A DNA stretch of 64,000 nucleotides from Bradyrhizobium quebecense. Its GTDB lineage: Bacteria; Pseudomonadota; Alphaproteobacteria; Rhizobiales; Xanthobacteraceae. Position numbers and translations under genes: made by a program. Of the stretch, positions 34,692 through 43,587 are shown one piece after another. Under the pieces are notes generated by a model that saw only the letters and a list, made by a program, of their open reading frames with translations, was not told the origin of the DNA and made no database searches. The stretch covers positions 2,170,001 through 2,234,000 of the forward strand of contig NZ_CP088022.1 of the NCBI RefSeq assembly GCF_013373795.3, written 5' to 3'. Within the stretch, counting starts at the first letter, position 1, and each line of letters opens with the position of its first letter.

Positions 34692-35720
34692 CTAGTTCGC
34701 CGCGCTGCGCGCGAGCCGCTGCAGCATCGCCGCGATCTGCTTGTTGTCTTGCTCGGTTTGATCCGCCTCGCGCGGTGTCTCGCGGCGAGCAACCGGCGTC
34801 TCGGCGCGGCGCGGAACCGGTGTCTCTGACCGGCGCGGCGTCGCCTCGGACAGGCGCAACGGGCGGTCGCGGCCGACCACTGCCATCGGCGGCGCCGGTT
34901 CGGTGTGGAGTGAATCCCAGGGCGCACGCCATTCGTCGCTGATCTGGTAGGGCGGCGTACGCGTGCGGGTCAGGCGGAACACCAGCGCGCTGACCAGGCC
35001 GGCCAGCGCCAGCGCGCCGACCATCACGATCAGCAGCATCTGCGTCGAGGACGACGACTTCTCGGCGGACGCCTCCGCTGTCACGGGGGCGGCTGGTGCC
35101 GGCGCGGCCGTCTGTTGCGGCGTCGCATCGGCCTGCGCGATCACGGTCGGCTGGTCTGCGGCGTGCCGAGTTCCGTTGGTTCCGGCCATGCTCGATGCGT
35201 CCAGCCATCGGGCGTTCACGTCCGACGCCTGGGCGTTCGTGCCTGGCGCCGTCGGATCGGTCGCCGCTACCGCATCGCCGGCTTGACCGGCGGCAGGGGG
35301 CGCGACCGGTGCTGTTGCGGCCTGCGGTGAGGGCCATTCGGCATGGGCATCGGCGACGGACTTGCGCATAGCCGGCTGTGGCGGCGCCGGCTGGCTCTGC
35401 GGCGGCTGTGCGTCGGCCGTCGCTGTGTCGGGCGCGGCCGCGGGCTGCTGCTGCGTGGTCGCGGTCTTGGCAACAACCTTGTTCTTGGCGTCACCGAGGT
35501 ACCAGCATTTCTTTTGGGTGCTGCGGTCGAGGTGATAGAACCAGTGGCTTCCCGCAGGCGCGGTTCCCTTCGGCGCGGACTGACAGCTATCCGCGGCCTT
35601 CGCGTTCGCCGTATTGGTGCTCGCCGTGCTGGCGGCGGTCTGGGCCATGGCTGTGAAGTTGGCAGCGGCCAACATGCTGACGGCAAGCGCCGCAGCGAAC
35701 TTCGCTGAACGATTTGACAT
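34692..35720 (-). CDS. Exported hypothetical protein with late transmembrane helix
   Basis: A 342-residue protein. Signal peptide to about residue 26 (ALAVSMLAAANFTAMAQ). A compact Cys-containing motif follows: GSHWFYHLDRSTQKKCWYLG, residues about 57-76, with a preceding CQSAPKG. I recall this motif from several Bradyrhizobium hypothetical proteins. Then about 150 Ala/Pro/Gln-rich residues, one helix LLIVMVGALALAGLVSALVF (about 228-248), and a basic C-terminal tail with PRRSETPVPRRAETPVARR repeats. The helix after the signal peptide implies a cytoplasmic tail. Function unknown. Confidence 0.75.
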   Translation of the reverse strand: MSNRSAKFAAALAVSMLAAANFTAMAQTAASTASTNTANAKAADSCQSAPKGTAPAGSHWFYHLDRSTQKKCWYLGDAKNKVVAKTATTQQQPAAAPDTATADAQPPQSQPAPPQPAMRKSVADAHAEWPSPQAATAPVAPPAAGQAGDAVAATDPTAPGTNAQASDVNARWLDASSMAGTNGTRHAADQPTVIAQADATPQQTAAPAPAAPVTAEASAEKSSSSTQMLLIVMVGALALAGLVSALVFRLTRTRTPPYQISDEWRAPWDSLHTEPAPPMAVVGRDRPLRLSEATPRRSETPVPRRAETPVARRETPREADQTEQDNKQIAAMLQRLARSAAN

Positions 35721-35943
35721 ACGCGTCCCCGGTATTCTTTTTTACGCAAACGCTGGTGACGCCAATCTCGGTAAAGAGTTGGGTCGCAATGCGCCGCAAA
35801 TCCGGAACGGGTAGGGCTTAATTGAGGCTCGCGTCGCACCGCAATTGCGGCGGGCGGAAGGCTGGAACGCGGGCTGAATGATCGCTCGGTCGCCTGTCAG
35901 GTTCCGCAGGACCAAAGCGCGCGTTGCTGCTGCGAGAACGTCG

Positions 35944-35976
35944 CGTCCCGCCGGCGATCGCAACGCCGGCGGGACG
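35944..35976. terminator. Hairpin after the alcohol dehydrogenase gene
   Basis: A perfect 13-bp stem (CGTCCCGCCGGCG with CGCCGGCGGGACG) and a 7-nt loop lie 6 bp past the stop. It ends the long minus-strand lpt-pdxA-ksgA run. Confidence 0.6.
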
Positions 35977-35982
35977 TCTTCG

Positions 35983-37041
35983 TTAGTTCTTCAGGACGAT
36001 GCGTCCGACGACCTTGCCGGCCCGCAGCTCATCGATCCATTTCTGGACGTCGGCCATCGGCTCTTCCTTCATCGGGGTCGGCTTGATCTTGCCGGCCCGG
36101 GCGAGCGCCATCAGTTCCTGGCCCTCGGCCAGCGTGCCCACCATGAAGCCTTCGATGGTCATGCGCTTGTAGACCCATTGCACCATCGGCAACGTGAACT
36201 GGCCGCCCATCAGGCCGGACACCACGATCTTGCCGCCGCGTGCCACCGTCGACACCGCGAACGCCATCGACTTCTCGTTGCCGGCAAAGTCGACCACGCC
36301 GTCGAAGCCGCCGTCGTTCTCCTTCAGCATGCGCTTGACGACATCGGGCTCCGCGGGATCGTAGGCGGCCGCCGCACCATTCTTCAGCGCGGTCTCGCGC
36401 GCCGCCGGGCTGAGATCGGCAACCGTGATCGGCTGCTTGAACATCGCCTGCGCGAACGACAGGCCCATCATGCCGACACCGCCGAGGCCGATCAGCAGCA
36501 GATTGCGCTGGCGCGGACGATCGACCAGGCGCTTCAGCGCGCCGTAAGCCGTGACGCCGGAGCACATCAGCGTGGCGGCCTGATTGACCGGCAGCGGATC
36601 GTAATCGAGCAGGTATTTCGCGTCGGGCACCAGCACGTGGGTGGCGAAGCCGCCGTCGATCGAGACGCCGAGGAAGCGTTGCTTGGCGCAGAGATTCTCG
36701 TCGCCGGCGAGACAGTCGCGGCACTGGCCGCAACCGATCCAAGGGAAGACCGCCTTCTTCGTTCCGACCAGATCCTTCGGCGCATCGGGACCGACCTCGT
36801 CGACGACGCCTGCGATCTCATGGCCGAGCGTGAAGGGCAGCGTCATGCCGCGGGTGGTGTCGAGCTTCTTGCCGCCGCCGAGATCGGCGTAACCGTCCTG
36901 GATGTGGAGATCGGAATGACAGAGGCCGCAGCGCTCGATGCGCACCAGCACTTCGCGTCCCTGCGGCTTGGGCGTGTCGACGATGGTTTCGCACAGCGGT
37001 GCATCGAACTTGACGAGGGATTGGCGAACCATACGCGCCAT
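35983..37041 (-). CDS. Zinc-dependent alcohol dehydrogenase
   Basis: A 352-residue medium-chain dehydrogenase. Catalytic zinc ligands are in CGLCHSDLHIQDG and LGHEIAG. The structural zinc Cys cluster is WIGCGQCRDCLAGDENLC. The Rossmann motif is GLGGVGMMGLSFAQ. The ATG at 37041 has AGGAGAAAA upstream; the frame extends to 37167 without a better start. It lies 19 bp after ksgA and may be transcribed from the lpt-ksgA operon. Substrate unknown. Confidence 0.92.
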   Translation of the reverse strand: MARMVRQSLVKFDAPLCETIVDTPKPQGREVLVRIERCGLCHSDLHIQDGYADLGGGKKLDTTRGMTLPFTLGHEIAGVVDEVGPDAPKDLVGTKKAVFPWIGCGQCRDCLAGDENLCAKQRFLGVSIDGGFATHVLVPDAKYLLDYDPLPVNQAATLMCSGVTAYGALKRLVDRPRQRNLLLIGLGGVGMMGLSFAQAMFKQPITVADLSPAARETALKNGAAAAYDPAEPDVVKRMLKENDGGFDGVVDFAGNEKSMAFAVSTVARGGKIVVSGLMGGQFTLPMVQWVYKRMTIEGFMVGTLAEGQELMALARAGKIKPTPMKEEPMADVQKWIDELRAGKVVGRIVLKN

Positions 37042-37060
37042 TACGTTTTCTCCTGATGTT

Positions 37061-37915
37061 CTATTTTGTGGACCGTATATCGGCCAATTCCCTGGCCATG
37101 GCAACAAAGCCTGCGACCGAAATGGTTTCGGCGCGCCGCGTCGCGTCGATCTGGGCTGCGGCAGCAAGCCGCGCCGGATCGACCGACAGCGACTTCAGGC
37201 TCTGGCGCAGCATCTTGCGGCGCTGGCCGAAGGCGGCAGCGGCGACCTGCTCGAGCATGCGGCGGTCGCACGGCTCCGGCGCGGCGCGCGGTATCAATCG
37301 TACCACCGAGGATGTTACCTTCGGCTGCGGCACGAAGGCGGAGGGCGAAATGTCGAACAGGATCTTGGTCTCGGCGCGCCAGTTGGCGAGCACCGCGAGC
37401 CTGCCATAGGCTTCCTCGTCCTCATGGGCGACGATGCGCTCGGCGACCTCGCGCTGGAACATCAACACCATGGTGTCGTACCAGGGCGGCCACGGCTCGA
37501 TCGACAGCCAGTCGACCAGGAGCTGGGTTGCGATGTTGTAGGGCAGGTTGGCGACGATCTTGGCCTTGCCGCCATCGAGCAAGGGGCGCGGATCAAAGTG
37601 CTGCGCGTCGCCATGCACGATCTCGATGCGGCCTGGATAGCGCTTGACGATGTAGTCGAGTGCATCGATCGAGCGTTCGTCGCGCTCGATGGCGATGACG
37701 CGCTTGGCGCCCATCGCAAGCAGTGCGCGCGTCAGTCCGCCGGGGCCGGGCCCGACCTCGATCACGGTCGAGTCTTCCAGCGGGCCCGCGGCGCGGGCAA
37801 TGCGTGCGGTGAGATTGAGATCGAGCAGGAAATTCTGGCCGAGCGATTTGCGCGCCGACAGCGAATGCTCGCGAATGATGTCGCGCAGCGGTGGCAGATC
37901 GTCGATCGCGCTCAC
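37061..37915 (-). CDS. rsmA: 16S rRNA (adenine1518/1519-N6)-dimethyltransferase
   Basis: The 284-residue KsgA enzyme dimethylates two adenines in helix 45 of 16S rRNA. SAM motif [17 protein letters not shown], catalytic [15 protein letters not shown] and the FxPxPKVxS signature [18 protein letters not shown]. The N-terminus [13 protein letters not shown] is typical. Its ATG directly follows the pdxA stop, consistent with the frequent pdxA-ksgA pairing. Confidence 0.96.
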   Translation of the reverse strand: MSAIDDLPPLRDIIREHSLSARKSLGQNFLLDLNLTARIARAAGPLEDSTVIEVGPGPGGLTRALLAMGAKRVIAIERDERSIDALDYIVKRYPGRIEIVHGDAQHFDPRPLLDGGKAKIVANLPYNIATQLLVDWLSIEPWPPWYDTMVLMFQREVAERIVAHEDEEAYGRLAVLANWRAETKILFDISPSAFVPQPKVTSSVVRLIPRAAPEPCDRRMLEQVAAAAFGQRRKMLRQSLKSLSVDPARLAAAAQIDATRRAETISVAGFVAMARELADIRSTK

Positions 37916-38917
37916 TTAGCTTGATGCCGCGGCCATGCGCGCGGCGAGCCGGAGTGCGGCGATCAGGCTCGAGGGATTGGCCTTGCCGGAGCCCGCGATA
38001 TCGAACGCGGTGCCGTGATCGGGCGACGTCCGGATGAAGGGCAGGCCCAGCGTGACGTTGACGGCGTCCTCGAACGCGACGGTCTTGATCGGGATCAGCG
38101 CCTGATCGTGATACATGCAGAGCGCGCAGTCATAGGTCTTGCGCGCGGCTGCGTGGAACATGGTGTCGGCCGGCAACGGGCCTCGGGCGGCAATGCCGTC
38201 GCGGCGCAGGATCTCGACCGCGGGCGCGACGATCTCGATGTCTTCCATGCCGAGCGTGCCGTCTTCGCCAGCATGCGGGTTGAGGCCGGCGACCGCAAGG
38301 CGCGGCGAGGCGAGGCCAAACCGCGCCTTCATGTCGGCGACCAAGATCCGCGCGGTCGAGACGATCAGGTCGGTCGACAATTGCGCCAGCGCCTCGCGGA
38401 CCGACACATGGATCGTCACCGGGACGACGGCGAGCGCCGGCGACCAAAGCATCATCACCGGCTGCGGCGCAGTCCCGCCGTGCGCGGCAAGCTCGGCGAG
38501 GAATTCGGTGTGGCCGGGATGGCGGAAGCCGGCGCGGTACAGCACGTTCTTGGCGATCGGATTGGTGACGACGGCGCTGGCCTTGCCCGACGCGACATCG
38601 GCGACGGCCTGACGGATCGACGCCAGCGCGGCATCGGCGCTCGTTCCGTCGGGCTTGCCCGGTCGCGCCGTCGCCACCTTGCCGGTCGCAACGACGGGCA
38701 GGGCCCGTGCAAATGCCGCGGAGGCCTCCTCGGCGCTGACCTCGGCAAACTCGACGGTGAGCCCGAGCGTCTTGGCGCGCTCGGCCAGGGCCGCCCTGTC
38801 ACCGAGCAGATAGAACGGCGGAAGATCGAGTTCGCGACGGCGCAGCCACGCGGCGAGCGTGATGTCGGGGCCGATGCCTGCGGGCTCGCCGGATGTCAGT
38901 GCGAGAGGTTGAGCCAT
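37916..38917 (-). CDS. pdxA: 4-hydroxythreonine-4-phosphate dehydrogenase
   Basis: A 333-residue enzyme of the DXP-dependent pyridoxal phosphate pathway. Begins [20 protein letters not shown]. Metal histidines lie in [17 protein letters not shown] and [41 protein letters not shown] closes the signature. It is separated by 17 bp from the SurA-like gene, matching the surA-pdxA-ksgA order of E. coli. Confidence 0.96.
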   Translation of the reverse strand: MAQPLALTSGEPAGIGPDITLAAWLRRRELDLPPFYLLGDRAALAERAKTLGLTVEFAEVSAEEASAAFARALPVVATGKVATARPGKPDGTSADAALASIRQAVADVASGKASAVVTNPIAKNVLYRAGFRHPGHTEFLAELAAHGGTAPQPVMMLWSPALAVVPVTIHVSVREALAQLSTDLIVSTARILVADMKARFGLASPRLAVAGLNPHAGEDGTLGMEDIEIVAPAVEILRRDGIAARGPLPADTMFHAAARKTYDCALCMYHDQALIPIKTVAFEDAVNVTLGLPFIRTSPDHGTAFDIAGSGKANPSSLIAALRLAARMAAASS

Positions 38918-38934
38918 GCGTCAACGATAGTCGA

Positions 38935-39891
38935 TCATCGCCCGCCTGGATATTCGATCATCGCGGCTTTCCGGACTTCCTGCAGGTAGGCCTTCGACTT
39001 CGCCTCGTACTTCTGCACGTACATCTTGTCCCGCATCTCACGCTTCTTCGGCGTGTCCACGGTAGTTGCCTTCCGGCCGCAGAGGGCGACCATCTCGATG
39101 CCCTGCTTGGTGACTTCGGGAGGGGTGAGGTGGCCGACCGGGGTCTTGTCCAGGATGTCGCGCAGCGACTGCGGCAGGTCTGCCGACGTCTTCACGACGA
39201 TCTCGCGGATCGCGGCGTTGCGCATCGACTTGAAGAAGGTGTTGGCTTCCTCGCAGGAGGTCACGCGCTCGCGCAGGGTGTCGGCTTCCTTGCGGCGGTT
39301 CTCGAATTCGGATTGCGGAGAGCCGCGCGGCACGATCAGAACGACCGGCTGCATCCGGTATTCGAACGCTTCGGCGTCGGGCGCATCACCGGTCTCCTTG
39401 ACCGCAGTGGCGACGTCCTTTTCGCCGACCTGCAGGCTTTCCTTGAAGCGGCCGCGGACCAGGCTGGTCCAGACCATGTCGGCCCTGATGCGTTGCTTGA
39501 GCGTATCGGGGCGGATGCCCTTGCTCTCGAGGACCTTGGTCAGCTGGTCGTTGTTCAGCCGCATCCGTTGCGCCATGCCGCCATAGGATTGCTCGATATC
39601 GTTGGCAGTGGGATCGACGCCGAATTTCTTGGCTTCCTTGATCTTCAGCTTCTCGTCGATCAGCTCGTCGAGGATGGCCTTTCGATCGGGATTCTTGCCG
39701 CCGGTCAGGCTGTTCAGCTTGGCGCGCTGCTCGATGTCGAAATTGGTGATGGGTTCGCCATTGACCATCACGGCGATGGTCTGGGCATGCAGTCGCGCAC
39801 CGCCCCCCAACAGGAGGAAAAGAGCCAGCAGGGAACTCAACATGAGCGAATGGCAGCGCGTTGGCAGGCTAGCGGTCGTCATTGTGGTCAT
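38935..39891 (-). CDS. surA: SurA-like periplasmic chaperone
   Basis: A 318-residue exported protein with a signal peptide (LMLSSLLALFLLLGGGARLHA). The SurA N-domain begins TIAVMVNGEPITNFDIEQRA and includes LIDEKLKIKEAKKFGVDPTA. A parvulin-like domain appears degraded, with no full PPIase signature, and the total is shorter than E. coli SurA (about 430). The location between lptD and pdxA supports a role in outer-membrane protein folding, including LptD. The symbol is used for homology and position; isomerase activity is not evident. Confidence 0.85.
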   Translation of the reverse strand: MTTMTTASLPTRCHSLMLSSLLALFLLLGGGARLHAQTIAVMVNGEPITNFDIEQRAKLNSLTGGKNPDRKAILDELIDEKLKIKEAKKFGVDPTANDIEQSYGGMAQRMRLNNDQLTKVLESKGIRPDTLKQRIRADMVWTSLVRGRFKESLQVGEKDVATAVKETGDAPDAEAFEYRMQPVVLIVPRGSPQSEFENRRKEADTLRERVTSCEEANTFFKSMRNAAIREIVVKTSADLPQSLRDILDKTPVGHLTPPEVTKQGIEMVALCGRKATTVDTPKKREMRDKMYVQKYEAKSKAYLQEVRKAAMIEYPGGR

Positions 39892-39937
39892 GTCAGCCGT
39901 TTAAACCAATTCAAGCCGGGGCCACAGGCCCGCGGGC

Positions 39938-39973
39938 AATACAAGCCCCCAATTCAAGCCCCCAATACAAGCG
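39938..39973. repeat. Short tandem repeat between lptD and the SurA-like gene
   Basis: AATACAAGCCCCC, AATTCAAGCCCCC and a truncated AATACAAGCG in tandem, with a related CAATTCAAGCC just upstream. The 13-bp units lie in the 100-bp intercistronic gap and could vary in number between strains. Confidence 0.65.
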
Positions 39974-39994
39974 CCTTGGCAGGCCCCTCGCTCG

Positions 39995-42490
39995 CTACTG
40001 CATGCCAGCCGAACTGCTGGTCGTGGAGGTCTGGGCGATCGTCCGCAGCCCGATCTGGAACATGAACGCATGGCTGAGGACGGGCGGCTGCGAGCCTGCC
40101 TGATAGGTATAGGACGTGATGTAGTTGGCAGCCAGCACGAAGCAGTCGTCCACATAGCCCGCGCCGAAGGCATACTGGTTGATCTTGTTCGCTTCAAGGT
40201 CCCAGCGCGCCGCACCCTGAACCACCCAGTTCGACGCCACCTTGACCGACCCGCTGGTGAGGATGCCCTCGCGGCGCGTCAGGTAGCCGAGTTCCGGCTG
40301 CGCTGCATAATCGCCGTAGGTCACGGCGATCGACCAGCGGTCGAAATTCGCGCTCGCCGTGGCCTCGAACCGGTTGATGTTCCAGGTCGCTTCATCCATC
40401 CGCGAGCGGACGCTGAAGGTGTAGGTGCGGTTGGGCGAATAGGCGAGGCTCGCGACATAATCCGAGCGCGGGTTCTGCAGCCCGGAGTCGATGCCGGTGT
40501 TGGTGACGTCGGCGACCGCGAACGAGTTCATCCCGAACATCTGGTAGGACTGTCCGAACATCCCCTTGATGCTGCCGCCGCGATCGAACTGCGTGGTGGC
40601 CTGCACGCCGACATTGGCGCGGCTGCCGCCCTCGACGCGGTCGTAGCCGGAGAACTTGTCGACCGCGAACAGGTTGCTGGTGTCGAACACCAGGCTCTGC
40701 GCGTCCTCGTTCGGAAGCTTGCCGGCATTGGGTTCGTTGGGCCGGATGATGACCTGCGCGATCGGCTCGACGGTGGTCGTGCCCCACGGCTGCACATTGA
40801 TGAAGGGGTAGCGGTATTCGAGGCCGACGGTCGGCATCAAGCGGACCGTCTGGGTGTCGCCGACCGGCAGGAAGTTGGAAACGCCCGGCTGATTCGAGAT
40901 GTCGGCGTTGATCGCATCGGCGCGGACGCTGGCGAACGGCGTCCAGATCTGGCCGAGTGGGTCGGTGTAGGACTTGCGCCACTGCGCCTCGGCCGTCAGC
41001 CTTGTGTAGGTGCCCGGCATGCCGCGCAGCAGGCACTGCGACGGGGTTCGCGCCATTGGATCCGCGGACGTGGTCAAGCACAGGCCGTTGGTGTTGGCGG
41101 TCGTCGTGATCGGATCGAACACCGCGGTTTCGCGGGTCAGGTTGACGAAGTTCATCTTGTAGCTGAACTCGCCACCCAGGATGTTGTTGTTGATCACGTT
41201 GTTGTAGTCGATGACGGGCGCCACCACCGGGACCTGGTTCTGGTTGCCCGAGTAGCTGAGATAGTAGATCGCGCGCGCGTCGAAGAAGCTGCGGTTGCCG
41301 ACACCGGTCAGATAGAGCTGCGAGATCGCTTCCGTCGGCAGTGAAAGGAACGAACCGAATGGATCCTTGTACTGGGCGAGCCGGTAGTCGGACATGAAGA
41401 AGTAGTCGGACAGCACGACGCCGTCCCAGCCCCAGACCCATTTGTCGTTCAGCGCGAACTGGCCCTTGGTGTCGACGCCCCAGCGGAATTGGCGGTCGCC
41501 AGGCTGGCCCTTGAAGGCGTCCTGATCGAGCTGGTCGATGCCGTAAAGCCGGATCTGATAAGAGCCGTCCGCGAAGCGCTGGCGGAATTCGGTCTGCATC
41601 AGCACGCCCTGCTTCGAGGTGATGCGCGGACTGAAGGTCGCGTCCATGTCGGGCGCGATCGCCCAATAATAGGGGATTTCGACGCCGTAGCCGAACGCCG
41701 TGTAGCTGGTGAAGCCCGGCATCAGGAAGCCGCTCTTGCGCTTCACGGTCGGATCGGGCGTCGAGAAGTAGGGCAGATACGCCATCGGAACGCCGAAGAA
41801 TTCGAGCTGGGCGTTCTCGAAATACAGCATCTTCTCAGTCTGGTTATGGATGATGCGCGCGCCCTTGACCTGCCAGAGCGGCGGCTTCTTCGGATCATCC
41901 TTACAGGGTGCGCAGGCGGTATAAACGCCGTTGTCGAACACCGTGTAATTGCCGCTGGACCGGTCGGCGCGGGTCGCCGCCATGCGGGTCTGGTCTTCGG
42001 TGTCGACGCGCAGCGAATCGACGAACCCGTCGCGGTAGTCGTCGCTGAGATCCAGGATGTTGGCGTAGGTGATCTTGCCTTCCGCATCGGTCATGCGGAT
42101 GTTGCCTTCGGCATGAAGACGCTTGGTCTTCTGGTCGTAGATGACCTTGTCGGCCTCGACGCTGGTGCCGTTGTAGAACATCTGGACGTTGCCGACGGCC
42201 GAGATGCGGCTGTTGTTGTAGTCGTAATCGACCTCGGTCGCCTGAACGAGCATCTGCCCGTCATTCTTGGCCGGCGGGCGGACCGGCTTCGGCGGACGCG
42301 GATTGTAGGTGAATGCCTGCGCTGAAGCCGGCGTCGACGCGACGACGTCGAGCGCACTGACCACGACGAACGCGGCAAGGAGAGCAGAAATCGAAACGCC
42401 AAACGCGGCCATGCGGCTCCGTTGACGGCGCAGGGCACTGCGCCGCCCGGATACAGGCGACCTCAACTGGCGGGCGGCGACGGTAGCCAC
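39995..42490 (-). CDS. lptD: LPS-assembly protein LptD
   Basis: The 831-residue outer-membrane beta-barrel that inserts LPS into the outer leaflet with LptE. The signal peptide follows a basic stretch. The periplasmic OstA-like domain contains MLVQATEVDYDYNNSRISAV and GNVQMFYNGTSVEADKVIYD. The LptD C domain contains LPYFSTPDPTVKRKSGFLMP and many amphipathic strands. Cysteine pairs (CAPCKDD, NGLC, QCLLRG) could form the disulfides needed for maturation. The listed start is a GTG overlapping the lptG stop; the ATG at 42412 gives a cleaner signal peptide and may be the true start. Confidence 0.93.
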   Translation of the reverse strand: MATVAARQLRSPVSGRRSALRRQRSRMAAFGVSISALLAAFVVVSALDVVASTPASAQAFTYNPRPPKPVRPPAKNDGQMLVQATEVDYDYNNSRISAVGNVQMFYNGTSVEADKVIYDQKTKRLHAEGNIRMTDAEGKITYANILDLSDDYRDGFVDSLRVDTEDQTRMAATRADRSSGNYTVFDNGVYTACAPCKDDPKKPPLWQVKGARIIHNQTEKMLYFENAQLEFFGVPMAYLPYFSTPDPTVKRKSGFLMPGFTSYTAFGYGVEIPYYWAIAPDMDATFSPRITSKQGVLMQTEFRQRFADGSYQIRLYGIDQLDQDAFKGQPGDRQFRWGVDTKGQFALNDKWVWGWDGVVLSDYFFMSDYRLAQYKDPFGSFLSLPTEAISQLYLTGVGNRSFFDARAIYYLSYSGNQNQVPVVAPVIDYNNVINNNILGGEFSYKMNFVNLTRETAVFDPITTTANTNGLCLTTSADPMARTPSQCLLRGMPGTYTRLTAEAQWRKSYTDPLGQIWTPFASVRADAINADISNQPGVSNFLPVGDTQTVRLMPTVGLEYRYPFINVQPWGTTTVEPIAQVIIRPNEPNAGKLPNEDAQSLVFDTSNLFAVDKFSGYDRVEGGSRANVGVQATTQFDRGGSIKGMFGQSYQMFGMNSFAVADVTNTGIDSGLQNPRSDYVASLAYSPNRTYTFSVRSRMDEATWNINRFEATASANFDRWSIAVTYGDYAAQPELGYLTRREGILTSGSVKVASNWVVQGAARWDLEANKINQYAFGAGYVDDCFVLAANYITSYTYQAGSQPPVLSHAFMFQIGLRTIAQTSTTSSSAGMQ

Positions 42491-43587
42491 TACCCGTCCT
42501 CCTGGTACAGCAAGGCTAAGAAACCGGTGAGGCTACCCACAACGACAGGCAACCACGCCGCAGCGATGGGATGCATCAACTCAGCCTTGCTCAAATCTTC
42601 AGTTACTTTCGACAGGACGTAGAGCAGAAAGCCTGCGCCCACGCCACTCAAAACCATCTTCTGCACGCCGCCCATCCGGAAGAAGCGGAGGCTCACAGAA
42701 GCCGCCAACATCACCATCGCAGCCAGCAAAAACGGCTGCGCGATAAGCTTGTGATACTGCAAGCGATAGCCAGCCGTCGCGAACCCTGAGCTCTCCGACG
42801 AACGGATGTAGTTCGGCAGTTGCCAAAAGGACACAGTTTCAGGGGTGGAGAAACTGTTGCGCACCTGTGCAGGGGTCAAAGTGGTGGTCAGGTAGAAGGT
42901 GTCCTGGTCCACCGGAGCCTTGTCGAGGGTGTATCGGCGTACTCCCGTGAACGCCCAGCGGCCTTCTTCGAGCGTCGCTTCGCGGGCCTCGATTCGTTCC
43001 TTGAACTGCAGCGCCGTATCGAATCGGAACACCGTGAGGCCGGTCAGCCGGATGCCCTGCTGCTCGCTGCGGGCTGCATTGATGATCGCCTGACCTTCGT
43101 CGTTGATCTGGTTGAGCCAGAAACCGGACGCGTCCTGGATGCCGCCGCCGGGCGCCGAGCCGAACAGCTCGGCCTCCATCCGTTTGGAGAGCTCGCGCAG
43201 ATTGGCCGACACAGGATTGTAGGCGGTGGTCGCGAAGATGCCGAGCACGATCGCACTGACCAGCGCCGGCGAGATGAATTGCCAGGCCGAGACGCCGGCC
43301 GCGCGTGCCACGACGAGCTCCAGCCGCCGCGACAGCGCGAGATAGCAGGTCATCGCGCCGATCAGCACGCAGAACGGCATCAGTTTCTCGAGCAGCTGCG
43401 GCACGCGGAACAGCGAGGTTTCCGCGACCGTGATCGCGGAGGCCCCGACGAGGCTCGACGTCTTGCGTACCATCTCGATGTAGTCGACCAGCACGAGCAG
43501 CACGAAGATGCCCGCGAACACGCCCACCGCCGCAACGACGAAGCGGCCGGCGAAATAGCGCCCGAGCGTATTTGTGACCATGCTCAT
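42490..43587 (-). CDS. lptG: LPS export ABC transporter permease LptG
   Basis: A 365-residue YjgP/YjgQ permease with transmembrane segments at both ends (FVVAAVGVFAGIFVLLVLVD and VVVGSLTGFLALLYQ) and a central periplasmic beta-jellyroll. With LptF and LptB it extracts LPS from the inner membrane. Its ATG overlaps the lptF stop by 4 bp and its own stop overlaps the lptD start by 1 base, so LptF, LptG and LptD are likely made from one message. Confidence 0.95.
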   Translation of the reverse strand: MSMVTNTLGRYFAGRFVVAAVGVFAGIFVLLVLVDYIEMVRKTSSLVGASAITVAETSLFRVPQLLEKLMPFCVLIGAMTCYLALSRRLELVVARAAGVSAWQFISPALVSAIVLGIFATTAYNPVSANLRELSKRMEAELFGSAPGGGIQDASGFWLNQINDEGQAIINAARSEQQGIRLTGLTVFRFDTALQFKERIEAREATLEEGRWAFTGVRRYTLDKAPVDQDTFYLTTTLTPAQVRNSFSTPETVSFWQLPNYIRSSESSGFATAGYRLQYHKLIAQPFLLAAMVMLAASVSLRFFRMGGVQKMVLSGVGAGFLLYVLSKVTEDLSKAELMHPIAAAWLPVVVGSLTGFLALLYQEDG

